DNA of 64,000 nucleotides from Macrotis lagotis (GCF_037893015.1 NC_133659.1:16788746-16852745), one strand, 5' to 3'. Counted from the stretch's first letter, positions 30,276 through 41,769 are shown. The notes: generated by a model not told the origin, from the letters alone. Program-made: numbers and translations.

Positions 30276-30840
30276 GGAAAAGAGGGGGATCATGCAGACA
30301 ACTAAATTGGCAACTAAAAAGATAGTCAACTTTGGAGAGAGTCGTTTTGAAGGAAGGATGAGTTGGGAAGACAGATCTAATGGATTAAGAAGAGAGAGGG
30401 AAAGACACAGGTATGTTGCTAATAGGAATGAACTAGTAGAGAAGCAGAGATTGAAGCTAAGTGACAGAGTGAGAATGAGAGGGGGGGGGAAATCTATAGG
30501 AGGAGATAGGTTGGAATGGGATTGAGGCAGAAGTGAAGGAAGAAATAGTGACAGGCATATGAATGATATGAAATGAGGAAGGAAAGAGAAAAGGGAACTC
30601 AAGGCAAATGGCCTTGATTTTTTTTTTGGTGTTGTTTTTGCAAGGTAATGGGGTTAAGTGATTTGCCCAAGGTCACACATTATTAAGCATCTGAGACCGA
30701 CTTTGAATTCAGGTCCTCCTGATTCTAGGTCCGGTGCTCTATCCACTGTGCCACCTAGCTGTCCCAATGGCCTTAATTTTTAAAGTATCAGGAGATTTCC
30801 AAGGTTCTCAGATGAGAGAATGTGGCGTTAGATATGGGTT
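30276..30840 (-). mobile_element. Inverted L2 fragment interrupted by a SINE
   Basis: G/A-rich antisense L2 ORF sequence ('gtgagaatgagag', 'taggaggagataggttgg', later 'ttctcagatgagagaatg'). A SINE at 30618-30765 sits inside it. Confidence 0.5.
30607..30776 (-). repeat. Inverted WSINE1-like SINE with target duplication
   Basis: Body 'tttgcaaggtaatggggttaagtgatttgcccaaggtcacac' to 'ccactgtgccacctagctgtccc'. Flanks AATGGCCTTGA (30607-30617) and AATGGCCTTAA (30766-30776) are the duplicated target, one base apart. Confidence 0.93.
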
Positions 30841-31379
30841 GTAGGCTCATAGCTTAACTCAATTCCTGCAGAATATTAGTTTCATCAGGTTCAAGTGCTA
30901 AGAGTATTTTGGGCTAATTTCTGAGATCCTGGCTTCTCAGACTTCCTTGATAAGCTAACTACAAAATCCAATATGGAATCCTGGGCTTCAAGGTCCCCGG
31001 TGGTATGAGCTCCCCTTGTCCCTTGCCTCTACAGATAGACCAGAATCTGAAGTCCATTTTTTTCAGGACTATATAACCAGGAAGGGGACAGTTATGGTGG
31101 TCAGAGAGAGTTGCCCCATCCCTTACTACATGATATCAAGTGTAATGAAGGAATGCATGATGCTGAAAAAAGATTGATTATGCCTCACTCAGAGTTGAAG
31201 CTATGTATGTAGCCATTGAGAAAAAAGACTGCTTTTAACCATAGGGTTGTCCAGTGTCCAATGCATGTAAATGTTCCAGGTCTTCTATCTCCCAGGAGCG
31301 GGTCCCAAGTATCTCCCATGTGAATTCTTCCAACTTTGGTGATTGAACATGTGCCAAACTGCTATCGCATCCATTTTTT
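30841..31379. other. Unassigned sequence
   Basis: About 540 bases with no recognised element or coding frame. Confidence 0.3.
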
Positions 31380-31505
31380 GGCAAGGAAACAGAGTAGTTA
31401 AATACCTTGTTCATGATCAGACAGTTAGCAAGTGTCTGAGATAAGATTCAAACTCAGGTCATCTTAATCCAAGTCCACTGCTCTATCCATTGTGATCCCT
31501 TGCTG
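31380..31505 (-). repeat. Inverted tRNA SINE fragment
   Basis: 'ggaaacagagtagttaaataccttgttcatgatcagacagttagcaagtgtctgag' and 'ccactgctctatccattgtgatccc' at the inverted head. Confidence 0.75.
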
Positions 31506-31819
31506 CTTCTATTAAGATGACCTGAGAAACTAATATTGTTTTTTTAATCATCTCATTGCACTATTGACTCATTTTTACTAGCAATTAGGATTTTCAAATA
31601 TTTTCTCTTTTTTATGTGAACCGTTTGGTCCCCACTCATCTATTTTTGCTTTATTAAGTGTGGATTATATTTATCCGTCTTCTCCCGACCCCTGTCCAAT
31701 TCCATTTTGTTAGGGACAAGTCATCATATTAACCTATCCACATGGAGAAACTTAAAGTTTTATAACTGAAGGGTTTTTATTTTTTAAGGGATCATTTGAT
31801 CTAAAACTCTCATTAAAAC
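31506..31819. other. Unassigned sequence
   Basis: No recognised element. Confidence 0.3.
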
Positions 31820-32760
31820 AGATGGCCCTATGAGTATTTAGAAAGTGAAGCAATGATTACTGGGAGCTAGCATGGCTTCATTAATGACTACAAATGACTT
31901 TTCATTAAACATTACAGATAAGAAAATTGATTCTGTCATACAATGTATGAGCAACGGTATCCCCTCCTTATGTCCCATCCGGATATTTTATCATTTTTAT
32001 ATTTAATAAGCATGCTTATCTACGTCTTCATCTAACTGCCTGATAAAAATGTTGAATAGAACAGGACAGATTTCTGTAGTCCATCACTTGAGATTTCCCT
32101 CCAAGTCATCATCAATTCCTCCATCAACGCCTCTTTGGATACAGTCTTTCTAAAACTGCCTCATTGTATGATTAGCCGGTCTATGGTTCTCATCCCCAAG
32201 GAAATGATGAGACATTTTGTTAGAGTCCTTGCTGAAATCTAGATATATGTATCTGTCGTATTCCCTAGTCTACCATTTTTATTACCTGTCAAAAAAAGAA
32301 ATAAGGTTAGTCTGGCATGACTGGTACTTAATGAAGCCATGCTGGTTTCTGTGATTACTGCTTCCCTTTCAAAGAGTCAAAGGCCACCTGTTTATTCCAT
32401 TTATCTTAACATTTTTTCAGGGATTTGCCTTCATTTGTCTGAGTTCTAGTTTTCATAATCTAAATTCTTCCTCTTTTCAAAATACAGAATATTTGAGCAC
32501 TTCTATTACTTTGATACATTAGCCCTTCATTCTTAAAATATCCTGAATAAACTATTTGGTGACGATACCTGCAATTCTTTCAGTAGCCTGGACTAGAATT
32601 TGCTCAGCTCAGGAAACCTGAACAAATTTAGATCACCAAGATGCTTTTCTCTGATTATGGCCTCACCTAACTCCTGTTCCCATTCCCTCTTAACTATTTT
32701 CCTTCAACTCCCTTGGCAAAGAAGATGGGAATAAAGAAAGAGTTGAACAATTGTATTTTC
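31820..32760 (-). mobile_element. CR1/L3-type LINE ORF region, inverted
   Basis: Reads as the antisense of a CR1/L3 ORF: 'tcatctaactgcctgataaaaatgttgaatagaacagg', 'tccttgctgaaatctagatatatg', 'gaaataaggttagtctggcatgactgg', 'gaagccatgctggtttctgtgattactgcttcc', 'ctggactagaatttgctcagctc'. Ancient and non-coding. A second copy of the family is at 50500-51000. Confidence 0.65.
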
Positions 32761-33147
32761 TTAACCTTATTTGAGCTACCCCCAAACAGCAGGCTTAGCC
32801 TTTTTGCCCAGAACATGGATTAGAAATTTTTTTTAAAGCCTCATTTCATTGTCCTCAAAATGTTTTCTAATTGTCTTGCATCAAGGAGGTGGTTTTCCTG
32901 AAGTCATTGTTGGAAATCTTTATTAGTCTTTTGTTTTGTGCCTCCCCTTTCATCTTCTTTTGTTCCTCTGCTTTTAAAATCCAAGCTTTTGGTAGATTGT
33001 TTGGGTTTGGGCATCCTGAGGTTTTGTTAGGCTAAAGTTGATCAAGTGTTCCATCTAAATCTAGTACCAATATAGTGCTTCCCCACTGGTTGGGAGTGAA
33101 TAGGGTTTCCCATTAAATTCCCAAACTGGTCAGTAGTGGGATTGGGA
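32761..33147. other. Unassigned, perhaps more CR1/L3
   Basis: May continue the CR1/L3 copy to about 32990. Nothing else recognised. Confidence 0.3.
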
Positions 33148-33370
33148 ATACATATTTATTAAGAACCTACTATGTGCTTGCCCTCAACCAAATACTTTCT
33201 TTTAAAAAACAAATATCTCATTTGATCTTCACAACTATGGGAGATAGGTGCTGAGAGGAAACTGAGGCCAACAAAGGCTAAGTGACTGGCTTGCCCTGTT
33301 CACACAGCTAGTGTCTGTGGCTTGATGTAATCAACTTTTCTTGACTCCAGACCTCAGTGTTCTAGCTGCT
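33148..33370 (-). repeat. Inverted MIR
   Basis: 'ttattaagaacctactatgtgcttgcc', 'tctcatttgatcttcacaactatgggagatagg', 'gaggaaactgaggcc' and 'ttcttgactccagacctcagtgttc'. Confidence 0.85.
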
Positions 33371-33534
33371 ATCTCTAACTGGTTTGTGTACACACTTTGG
33401 ATTTAGGTGAACTAAGGAGACCCAGTGTCCCCGGTTCCTCCACCTACTAAAAAATGGTGACCCCATCTCTATCCCCTCCAAAAAGGAATCGGTATGAGGC
33501 ATTGGTTAAAATGTTTATTTGTATTTATTTGCTA

Positions 33535-33755
33535 AAGAGGGAACCCAGCATACTAGATAGAGGCAAATTTAGAGTCAAAAAGACATGTTCAACTCTCGCC
33601 TTCAAGTTATACAGGCTGTGTGATCCTAGGCTAGTCATTTAACCTCTCAGGGACCCAGGCAACTAAGATGAAAAGTCACAGACAAGTTGGTGATCTGTGG
33701 AGTGGGAAGGCGTTTCCTACACCAGTGTAATCACAAGTCCAGACTAACTGAATAA
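33535..33755 (+). repeat. tRNA-derived SINE of another marsupial family
   Basis: 'gctgtgtgatcctaggctagtcatttaacctctcagggacccaggcaactaagatgaaaagtcac' then 'ggtgatctgtggagtgggaaggcgtttcctacaccagtgtaatcacaagtcc'. I recall this 3' end as typical of opossum-type SINEs (MAR1-like); the name is uncertain. Confidence 0.7.
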
Positions 33756-34116
33756 ATGTGTTTCTTTGGATTTGAACTGGTATCATACTTCAGCAGAATT
33801 TCAAATCCTTAAGGGTCAAGACCATGTTTGTTGTTTTGTTTTGTTCTTGCCTTAGTAACTCTATTCTCTGTCTTTCATACAAATTCTGAATAAATTCATT
33901 TCAATTAAAAAATTTACTGCATTGATTTGGACTAGATTCTGGATAGAAAATCAGGAAGTATGTATGCTATACTTTAGAAAAACTTTCATAAAACATGGTT
34001 AAAATAGAAAAAAAGTGTTAATGCTTCAGTTGCTTCAGGCATTCAAAACAGATGGGAGAACAATTCTGAGAAATGGGGGTAATTCTGAGAAAGATTTGAT
34101 TTCTCCTCTTCTTGTT
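33756..34116. other. Unassigned sequence
   Basis: No recognised element. Confidence 0.3.
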
Positions 34117-34363
34117 CATTTATTTCAATTGTATCCAACTCTGTGTGACCCCCATTTGGGGGTTTTCCTGGGAAAGATACTGGAGTGATTTGTCATTTCC
34201 TTTTCCAGTTCATTTTACAGATGAAGAAACTGAGGCAAACAGGGTTAAGTGACTTGACCAGGGTCACATAGCTAGTAAGTGTCTGAGTTAGATTTGAACT
34301 CAGGAAGATGAGTCTTCTTGACTCGGGACCCAGCACTTTGTCCAGTGTTCTACCTAGCTACCA
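34117..34363 (-). repeat. Inverted RTE-tailed tRNA SINE, full length
   Basis: 'ttgtatccaactctgtgtgacccccatttgggggttttcctggg', 'gatactggagtgatttgtcatttcc', 'gaagaaactgaggcaaacagggttaagtgacttgacc' and 'gttctacctagctacc' at the inverted head. Confidence 0.95.
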
Positions 34364-34689
34364 TCTAGGTGCTTGTCATTTAGCTGGAGAGAAAATCTCC
34401 AGTTCAATCCTGGCTTTAGGGCAGGCATGAGGGGAGGCCAGATTTAAACTGTCACCAGTATGCGATGGAACAGTCCCTTCTGTTCAGAAACCTTGGCCAA
34501 CAAGGCCAACAGGCCCCAATCCAGGTGCCCTTCTTCCAGTGGTCCCTTGACCTTCCAACACCATGGCTTCCATGGAAAATAGCCAAATTGGAGAGCTTCT
34601 ATTATTCTACAGAATGGGATCCAAAAATTATTTTTTTTTAAAAAAATCTGGAATATGAAGCAGGGTGCCATCATTTTTGACACACCCTA
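34364..34689. other. Unassigned sequence
   Basis: No recognised element in this stretch between the SINE and the repeat-free block. Confidence 0.3.
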
Positions 34690-36060
34690 CCCCCCACCCC
34701 AATATCTAGAGTGATGCAGAAGCATTTCCTGAAATGAATGGCACTCAAAGAGTGCGGATGAACAAAGGGGAAGGATCCCTCCGTGACCAAACCTACTCCC
34801 ATCAGTCCTTGCTCGGTAGGGATTAAGAAATAAGATGAAACATTTGGAAACAATGTGGCATATGGTTATTGTTTGTGGCAAGGCAAGGACACGGGAACCG
34901 TTGCTGGGCAATGTGGCCAAAGCAGGACAGCTGTAATAGCTTATTATGGAGTTGCACATTATTTAATAACAATAAAAAATACTATTGCTGTCCTGAACAC
35001 AATTACTTCCCCTCTTCAACCCCCCGAATCTGATATGTGGTTTTGAGGCCTTCTGCCTGAATCGGTGTCGATGGTCCGCATGTGATACTCGTTAGCTTGG
35101 GAATCTGTTTCCAATTCAATTGTTTCAGATTGTATTTTCCCCGTGAGTCATTAGTCACCCAATGTTGACAAGGAGTTGTAAGGGTGCCATCTTTCCCTTT
35201 GTTTATATGCAAGTGCAGCAAAGAAGATGATTTATTTATGTTTTAATTAAAATTTGTGGAGAGACCGGGGATTTTTCCCCGTGACTTTTCTAATTTGTGG
35301 GCACCAGAAAGAAAAGAAATCGATAAGCTGATACCATTTATGTTTTTATAGTTACCTCTGGCATATATAAATGTAGGTCTGCCATTCACCTGCACTCTCT
35401 CTGAGAGCAGAGTGATGGGGGAGGCATAAATCTTCCCCCCTAAGGCAGAGGGTGCCATATTTCAGAGTCACTTTCCTTCAGTTTTAGCTGAGAATAAGAT
35501 GTTACCCCATCCCACCCCCTTCCCACTCCCTCGGCAAGGCACAAGGCTCAAATTAATATGGAAGGTAAATGGAAAGATGGGAAATTTTATAATACCTGAC
35601 CCAATCAGTAACGAATGCTTAGCATGTTAATAATTCAAACCCATTGATTTTTGTTCCTGACATATCACTCTCTACACTGAAAATGGACCCCATAGGGTCT
35701 TTAGAACGAATATACCCCAAATGCCAAGGTTTTATGGGGACTGAATATATTCTGCATCACAGGCGCATAAATCTCCATAAAAATTGGGCCCGGTTAATGT
35801 ATTTACTGGTGCACACAATTTAGGAACTACTTTGTAACCGTCCAAATAAAGATAGATAAGGCAGGTGGAGACGGCGAAATAATGAGCAAATGGCGCAATG
35901 GATATTAACATGACTGGCGGCCTTGCCCTGGCAAGACTATTAGCCTAAATGGAAAAGAAATAATTAATTTCAAAGTGTTTGCGATGGTTATAATTGCTGT
36001 TTTTCAATGTCTTGGGGAAACAAACTGCATTGGAGATTTCTGGCAAACTGGTGTTATCCT
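34690..36060. promoter_or_regulatory. Repeat-free block resembling clustered conserved non-coding elements
   Basis: About 1.4 kb without any SINE, LINE or microsatellite, where most 1.4-kb stretches here hold several. Composition is balanced, with homeodomain-type cores (TTTTAATTAAAA at 35242-35253, 'aataattaattt' near 35960), GATA cores ('agatagataagg' near 35850) beside a CAGGTG E-box, and a palindrome at 35267-35282. Exclusion of insertions is typical of developmental enhancers. No open frame is convincing on either strand. Conservation is inferred, not seen. Confidence 0.5.
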
Positions 36061-36298
36061 TCACCCAACTGTCAGGGGTGGGGGTGGAGGCAGGCGGGGA
36101 GACAGGGGGAGAATTGCTCAACCTTGTTAACCACTTCTGTTGCCTGAGATAGACAGAAGGGGCATCTTTGATGGAGGAAACTACCCTGAAAAAATGAGGT
36201 GCTTTGTGTTTGTCCTCTTTCCCTCAGACTAGAAATTTTCCAAAGTAATTTCATAGAAACAAACTCAGATCTTCCTTCTTTACTCTCTACTCCCTTTT
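36061..36298. other. Unassigned sequence
   Basis: No recognised element. Confidence 0.3.
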
Positions 36299-36460
36299 TC
36301 CTTCCTTCCTTCCTTCCTTCCTTCCTTCCTTCCTTCCTTCCTTCCTTCCTTCCTTCCTTCCTCCCTCCCTCACTTCCTCCCTTCCTCCCTCCCTCCTTTC
36401 CTATATTCTCTCTCTCCCTCTTTTCCTCCCTCCTTCATTTCTTTCCATTTATCCTTTCTT
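36299..36460 (+). repeat. (CTTC)n and C/T-rich tract
   Basis: Pure CCTT tetramers at 36299-36360 grade into irregular CCTCC/CTCT sequence. The 105-codon frame through it is an artefact. Confidence 0.95.
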
Positions 36461-36554
36461 CTTCTTTTTTAACAATTTATTTTACCTCCAAAGCATTCAG
36501 ATTGACTTTCCCATAAAGCTACAGTGTTAACTAAATGCAAAATACATTCAATAT

Positions 36555-37015
36555 AAATACAAATAATTTTGTGAGTTAAGTCAGGGGAATCAGAAGAGGT
36601 TTCTTAAAGGAGTCAGGAGCTTCCATGCTGTTATGGGGGTGAAAGATGGAACATGGTACAGAGAATAAACCAGTTTGGCTGGAACATAGGATAATGGAAA
36701 ATCATTATGGAAAGAAAGGTTGGAGACCTTTGTGAAAGACTGTAAATTCATTTATAGGTTCTGTAAGGGTTACCTTAATGATCCCCACCTTATGGTAGGG
36801 AAAATGAATCTGATCAGGGAAGAAACGGCATTGCCCTGAGAAGAGTTAAAGAGCATTTAAGTAGGTATTGTGGTCTAAGTCTGTGGAACTAAGAGCTGAG
36901 AGAATTTAAAAGAGGTAAAATCATTGGGAGGTGAGGTTAGTCTTTAAGAAAGAAGTAAGTCTGGAGGTGGGATGTAAGGGAATGACAGGCTTTGATTAGC
37001 TAAATGAGAGAAGAT
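36555..37015 (-). mobile_element. Inverted L2 fragment
   Basis: G/A-rich antisense L2 features: 'gaagaggtttcttaaaggagtcaggag', 'aaccagtttggctggaacatagg', 'aaagaaaggttggagacc'. Diverged. Confidence 0.6.
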
Positions 37016-37069
37016 AGCCTTTTAGTTAGGGAGAAAATAAAATCTTTCCACTATTTGAAATATATCCCT

Positions 37070-37080
37070 ATCTGTCTATC

Positions 37081-37131
<51 letters not shown>
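37070..37131 (+). repeat. (ATCT)n microsatellite
   Basis: Pure ATCT tetramers, about 13-14 units. Confidence 0.97.
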
Positions 37132-37132
<1 letters not shown>

Positions 37133-37139
37133 GTAACTA

Positions 37140-37350
37140 TGCATAAATTCAGATCTGCACATACATGTATAGGCACACATAAATGTAGATGGACAGGGAA
37201 ACATATTATATACAGACATGCACAAATGTAGATCAGCAGGGCACATATGTGTATAGGCACGAATAAATGTAGATTGGCACACATACCTGCATTTAAACAT
37301 GCACATGTACATGCATGTATAGGCATGTGTAAATATAGCGATGGATATTC
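37140..37350 (+). repeat. Degenerate minisatellite, period about 42 bp
   Basis: The phrase 'aaatgtagat' recurs at 37181, 37224 and 37265 (spacing 43 and 41), each after 'aggcacacat/agacatgcac/aggcacgaat', with a decayed unit near 37331. Open frames on both strands through it reflect the repeat. Confidence 0.75.
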
Positions 37351-37837
37351 ACAAACATATAAATTCACATATAAATGTGTATGCTCTTGTGTATGGGAAG
37401 TTAATAATAAAATCAATGTGAATTCAATAAGGGGTCAATTTGGGAGATAGGTGAAAGAAAGTTGAATATATAAAATGACACCATTAATGTAGGACCTTGA
37501 ATTTCAGGTTGATAATTTGGACTTTCTCCTGTGTGAAGAAGGGTAGACACTGGAGCACCACCTCATTGATTGACAAGCAGAAAAGTTGAAGGAGATTTGA
37601 AACATTCTGTCAGTGAGGACTCACTGAAAACCAGAGCTTGTGATTTCTCCTCTTTCCCTAACTACCACGCATCCGTAACTTCAGCGGTAGATCCATTCTG
37701 GCTAAGGCCTTTGGGAAGGAATTACTTGAGGGTGGGTAGCATGAGAAATAAGATGAAGGAGCCCCAGGCGCCTTCCACTCCTCTTTGACAGAGGTGGATT
37801 TTATAAACTTGAGGATGGAAGGATTTTGGATTTCAAT
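37351..37837. other. Mostly unassigned, weak L2 scrap
   Basis: 37485-37560 ('gacttgaatttcaggttgataatttggactttctcctg'-like) may be an inverted L2 piece. The rest is unrecognised. Confidence 0.35.
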
Positions 37838-38063
37838 GGATGGAAAATTGAGCCTGGAGTTGGGAAGACCTTCAAATTTGGTCTCAGACACTTGTTGTGT
37901 AACCCTGGGCAAGTCACTTAACCTCTGTCTGCCTTAATCCTCTGGAGAAGGAAATGACAAACCCTATCGGTTTCCATGCCAAGAAAATCTCATAGACAGT
38001 ACTGGCATGCTATGGTTCATAGGGTCATGAAGAATTGGACCCAACTAAGCAACAACAGCATCA
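37838..38063 (+). repeat. RTE-tailed tRNA SINE (variant subfamily)
   Basis: 'gagcctggagttgggaagaccttc', 'cctgggcaagtcacttaacctctg', then 'ctctggagaaggaaatgacaaacc' and the tail 'gggtcatgaagaattggacccaactaagcaacaaca'. It lacks the usual 'cctcatctgtaaaatgag' segment. Confidence 0.88.
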
Positions 38064-38262
38064 CAATTTTATCAGTGTCTCCAAAAGAGCCTATTTGCAT
38101 TAGGAACTGACTCCAGAATTTGCAAGGATCTTCTACAAGGATACTATGTCTATAGGAAACCCTGAATATTCCACTAAGAGCAGAAAAGACCTTCCATTAA
38201 ACAGGAACTTTGAGTTGACCCTCTATCACGTGTGCTGTCTGAACTTGAGTCAACTCCAATTC

Positions 38263-38427
38263 TTTTTTTTTTTTTTTTTTTTTTTTAGTTTTTCCAAGGC
38301 AGTGGGGTTAAGTGGCTTGCCCAAGGCCACACAGCTAGGTCATTATTAAGTGTCTGAGGCTGGATTTGAACTCGGGTACTCCTGACTCCAGGGCCGGTGC
38401 TCTATCACTGTGCCACCTAGCCACCCT
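38263..38427 (-). repeat. Inverted WSINE1-like SINE with long T-tail
   Basis: A T run of more than 20, then 'ccaaggcagtggggttaagtggcttgcccaaggccacacag' through 'ctgtgccacctagccaccc'. The long tail suggests a young copy. Confidence 0.95.
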
Positions 38428-39244
38428 CAAACTCTTTATGTATTTGTAGGAGAGTGGGTCACAGAATTTGGGTGAAATATTTTGTGCCAGATTTTATTAC
38501 TATTACATTCGAGTAAGTACCCCTTTCTAAAAGCTACTTAAAACTGGCTAACTCTAGCTTTCTCCATTGAAAATGTTGCAGGGGAAGTATACCATAGGGG
38601 ACTGGAGTCAGTGGCATGAGAGTTCCTCTTGACTCCTAGAACTCTAAAGGGAGGATGTAGCCTTGTTTCAGGATTCAGGGCTCATCTATGAGATTGACAA
38701 TTGGGATGCAGATCCTCAAAGCTTACACCTAAGAGTACCATTCCTGGCAGATCCAAACAGAACCACCAGGGGGAGAAGATGCATGCAAAGAATATCTATG
38801 ACCAAGGAATACTCATGGAGAATGCACAAGGAGGGCATAGGTGTAACCTGGCAGTCTATATACAGAATCATGGATGGGACCTTATATGGTCAGGGTACAG
38901 ATGTGGAAAGCAACGAAGACATGTATAGACAAAATATATGTATTGACGGGGGCAGTTTATAGCTCTGATCCTACAGAGCCCTGCTGCTATCTTCTGATGA
39001 AGTCATTGGGCTGCTCTCTGCCATTCTTTGCTGAAATACTACAACAAGAAAAGCTGTAGCTCATAGTTTATAGCTAAGAGCCCACACCCCTATCTAAACA
39101 GCCAACAAAAGTCCCAGAATACCCCAAGCCAAGATCTAGCATATTCTTTGCCTGAGTGCAGACTACAGATCCTTATTCCCAGATAGTTCTTTGACTTGGA
39201 TTAGAAAATTACTTTTAGCTCCTGCTAAATCCTTGATTAGTCTC
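38428..39244. other. Unassigned sequence
   Basis: About 800 bases with no recognised repeat. Three overlapping small frames (38663-39059) show no familiar protein. A partial CTCF-like core CCACCAGGGGGAGA lies at 38763-38776. Confidence 0.3.
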
Positions 39245-39428
39245 CAAAATCCATTTTGAGGGGTGGCTAGAGCACTGGCCCTGGAGTCAGGAGGACCCGA
39301 GTTCAAATCCAGCCTCAGACACTTAATAATGACCTAGCTGGGTGGCCTTGGGCAAGCCATTTAACCCCTTTTGCCTTGCAAAAACCTAAAAAACTCCCCC
39401 AAATAAAAAAAACAAAATCCATTTTTGA
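39245..39428 (+). repeat. WSINE1-like SINE with head deletion and target duplication
   Basis: Body 39260-39412 reads 'ggggtggctag' then jumps to 'agcactggccctggagtcagg', so about 15 bases of the tRNA head are missing. Flanks CAAAATCCATTTTGA (39245-39259) and CAAAATCCATTTTTGA (39413-39428) are the duplicated target. Confidence 0.93.
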
Positions 39429-40504
39429 AATCTCCATTCCCAAATCTCTAGAGGAGATAGAGGGACTAGAGCACAAAGTGCCCCTCACTCTCAGTTTCCT
39501 CTTTGACTGGTATTCAAATGAAACTTGGCGCAAGTACCAAAAAAATCAGAAGCAAAACAAGAAGTCCAAACTATAGTGATAGAAGTAGGATCCCTTAACT
39601 AGAATGACTTCCTTTGTTATATATCTATATCTATTTGCCAGCAACAAAGTCCCTGGTCTTTGTGCTGTCTTGCTGGTCTCCTTTTATATAGACAAGAAAG
39701 AGTCACCACATAATCAGGGCAGTGACATTGTGAAAGAAACCAAGTCACACCATTTTTTTGCGGAGTATCAAGAAAATGAAAGGTAAGACAATCACTTTGT
39801 GACTCTTGCTACCTTCCAATTCACTAAGGAAGTTGTCCGGCCTTACCGACTTGAAGATGAATGATTTATGAAATGAATGTTGAACCACTGGCCAATCATC
39901 AAATGGCACTAATATCATTCTGTGAATATTGATTAACTACATTTTTAGCCCAGAGAAGAGAAGACTAAGGGGGCACAATAGCTGTCTACACTTATTTTTT
40001 CCGAGTTGGCCTTTAGTCCATTAGGACTCTAATTGGCGGCTTACTTCTCTCCAAGTCATCTTGCCAGGTTTCCAGGACAGACTTCATAACTAATATTCCA
40101 TGGTCTATGATGGGTTTAGTTCCTTCTTGCCAAAATCAACTGGTGGGAAAAATGTTACTGGAAATCATACAACACGAACTTCCAAACTCTGTTTTCTCTC
40201 ACCCATTATGTCACGGTCCCCCCAACTCCACCCTGCAATAGCCCAATGCTCTATATTTCATAATTTCATATATATATATTTATATATATATTTGATAGAG
40301 GGCAGAATGATCCCTTGTTGAATATGGCCCTTCTTGTTCAAAGTGTCCCTACTGAACAATAAGTAAAAAGACTCATCAACCCTGAGGACTGTGGAATGAA
40401 TTACTTCTAATCATCCTGCATTTCTGGAAAATATTACAAGGCTTTTGCTTAGTTGTCAGGACTCATTCTTATATGACCTGGACATATCTTGGGTCTATTC
40501 ATAG
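39429..40504. other. Mostly unassigned, small CR1 scrap
   Basis: 39955-40010 ('cagagaagagaagactaagggggcacaatagctgtctac') is a CR1/L3 scrap in forward sense. A TA-rich patch lies at about 40265-40295. No gene seen. Confidence 0.4.
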
Positions 40505-40680
40505 TTAGCTAGGTGATGTAGTGGTTAGAGCACTGGGCTTGGAGTCAGGAAAATTTGATTTTGAATTCTTCCTTGGATACTTCTGTGACTCTAGGTGAGT
40601 TGCTTGTACCTCAGTTTCATCTCTTATAAAATGAGGAGCTGGTACTTGATGGCCTTAAAAGCTCGAAATCTATGATATAA
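40505..40680 (+). repeat. THER1-type SINE, near full length
   Basis: Head 'agctaggtgatgtagtggttagagcactgggcttggagtcagg', core 'cagtttcatctcttataaaatgagg', end 'gatggccttaaaagctcgaaatctatgatat'. Confidence 0.85.
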
Positions 40681-40874
40681 CAAGTCTTCTTAACCCACCT
40701 GGACCCATCATCAGCCTCAAGATTACCTGACTTCATTGAAAAACACACTCCTTTGACTGCTGATAGAATTCATGGGAAGTTACCAGTAATAACACTTTCC
40801 CAAACTATTCATGCCTACAGAGAGGACTTCAAATTATCATCAAAACAGCCATGAGATATGCATTCATCTCTTCA
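40681..40874. other. Unassigned sequence
   Basis: No recognised element. Confidence 0.3.
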
Positions 40875-41250
40875 TTTGGTCAAACCAGCAATGGTTTATA
40901 GCCCTGAGTTTAAAAATACAAAAATGAAACAATCTCTGCACTCAAGGAGTTTACAGTGTATGGGGAGAAACAAACTGTATGCATAGAAACAAATACAAGA
41001 AATGTATTGATATATGTTTGGTTGTTTCAGTTATGACTGACTCTTCATGACTCTATTTGGGCCTCTTGGGGCAGAGATACTGAAGTGGTTGGCCATTTCC
41101 GTCTCAGCTCATTTTACAGATGAGGAAACTGAGAAAAACAAGGTGAAGTGACTTGACCAGGGTCCAAGTTGGTAGGTGTCTGAAGCTGGATTTGAACATA
41201 CAAAGATGAATCTTCCCAATTCAGGTTCTGGTGTTCTATGCATTATGGGA
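40875..41250 (-). repeat. Inverted L2 3' end, then inverted RTE-tailed SINE
   Basis: 40875-41012: 'ctctgcactcaaggagtttacagtgtatggggag' (L2). 41018-41250: 'tatgactgactcttcatgactctatttgggcctcttgg', 'gatgaggaaactgag', 'cttgaccagggtcc' (SINE). Confidence 0.85.
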
Positions 41251-41319
41251 TCATCTAACAGCACACACTTGTGGACATCTCTCTCTATATTATATATGCA
41301 TATAACACCCATATGTATA

Positions 41320-41355
41320 GATAAATATATATATATATATATATATATCTGTATA
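41320..41355 (+). repeat. (AT)n microsatellite
   Basis: Short AT repeat within TA-rich flanks. Confidence 0.9.
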
Positions 41356-41769
41356 TACAGCTAGACACATATGGATAACTATGTGCACATATCTATATGT
41401 GGAAATGTGAGAACCAGGTCTAGGCCCTGAACCTACTGGCTCTAAGCAAATTCTTTAAGCTGCCAAGTGGTAGAAAAAGTGTGAATAAGCATTATTAGAG
41501 GAATTTTCCTTCTATGGGAGATCCATCTATCAATAAAAGAAAATAAATACAAAATATAAAAGAACAGAAAAATAAATATGAAGCAATTTGGGGGAGCACT
41601 GGAAAGGAGGCTGGCTCTCTTCCTTACACTCACTGGCCACTCTCTCCTCCTTTCTTCATGGCCTCTTGGTGTACCATGGGGTAAACTCAACATCATCATC
41701 TGCTGTATCCCACACATACTCCCTGGGGCAACTACAAATTTAGGTTATATAACCTCAGCTGAGTACTCA
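41356..41769. other. Unassigned sequence
   Basis: No recognised element. The open frames at 41442-41717 (minus) and 41578-41772 (plus) overlap and match nothing known. Confidence 0.3.

Noticed and set aside
37070-37350. Possible CRISPR-like array of evenly spaced repeats
   Set aside because: A eukaryotic ATCT microsatellite plus a degenerate minisatellite. No conserved repeat-spacer structure, and the genome is clearly mammalian.
38763-38776. Possible CTCF site CCACCAGGGGGAGA
   Set aside because: Lacks the conserved GGC core (GGA instead), so not called as a feature.
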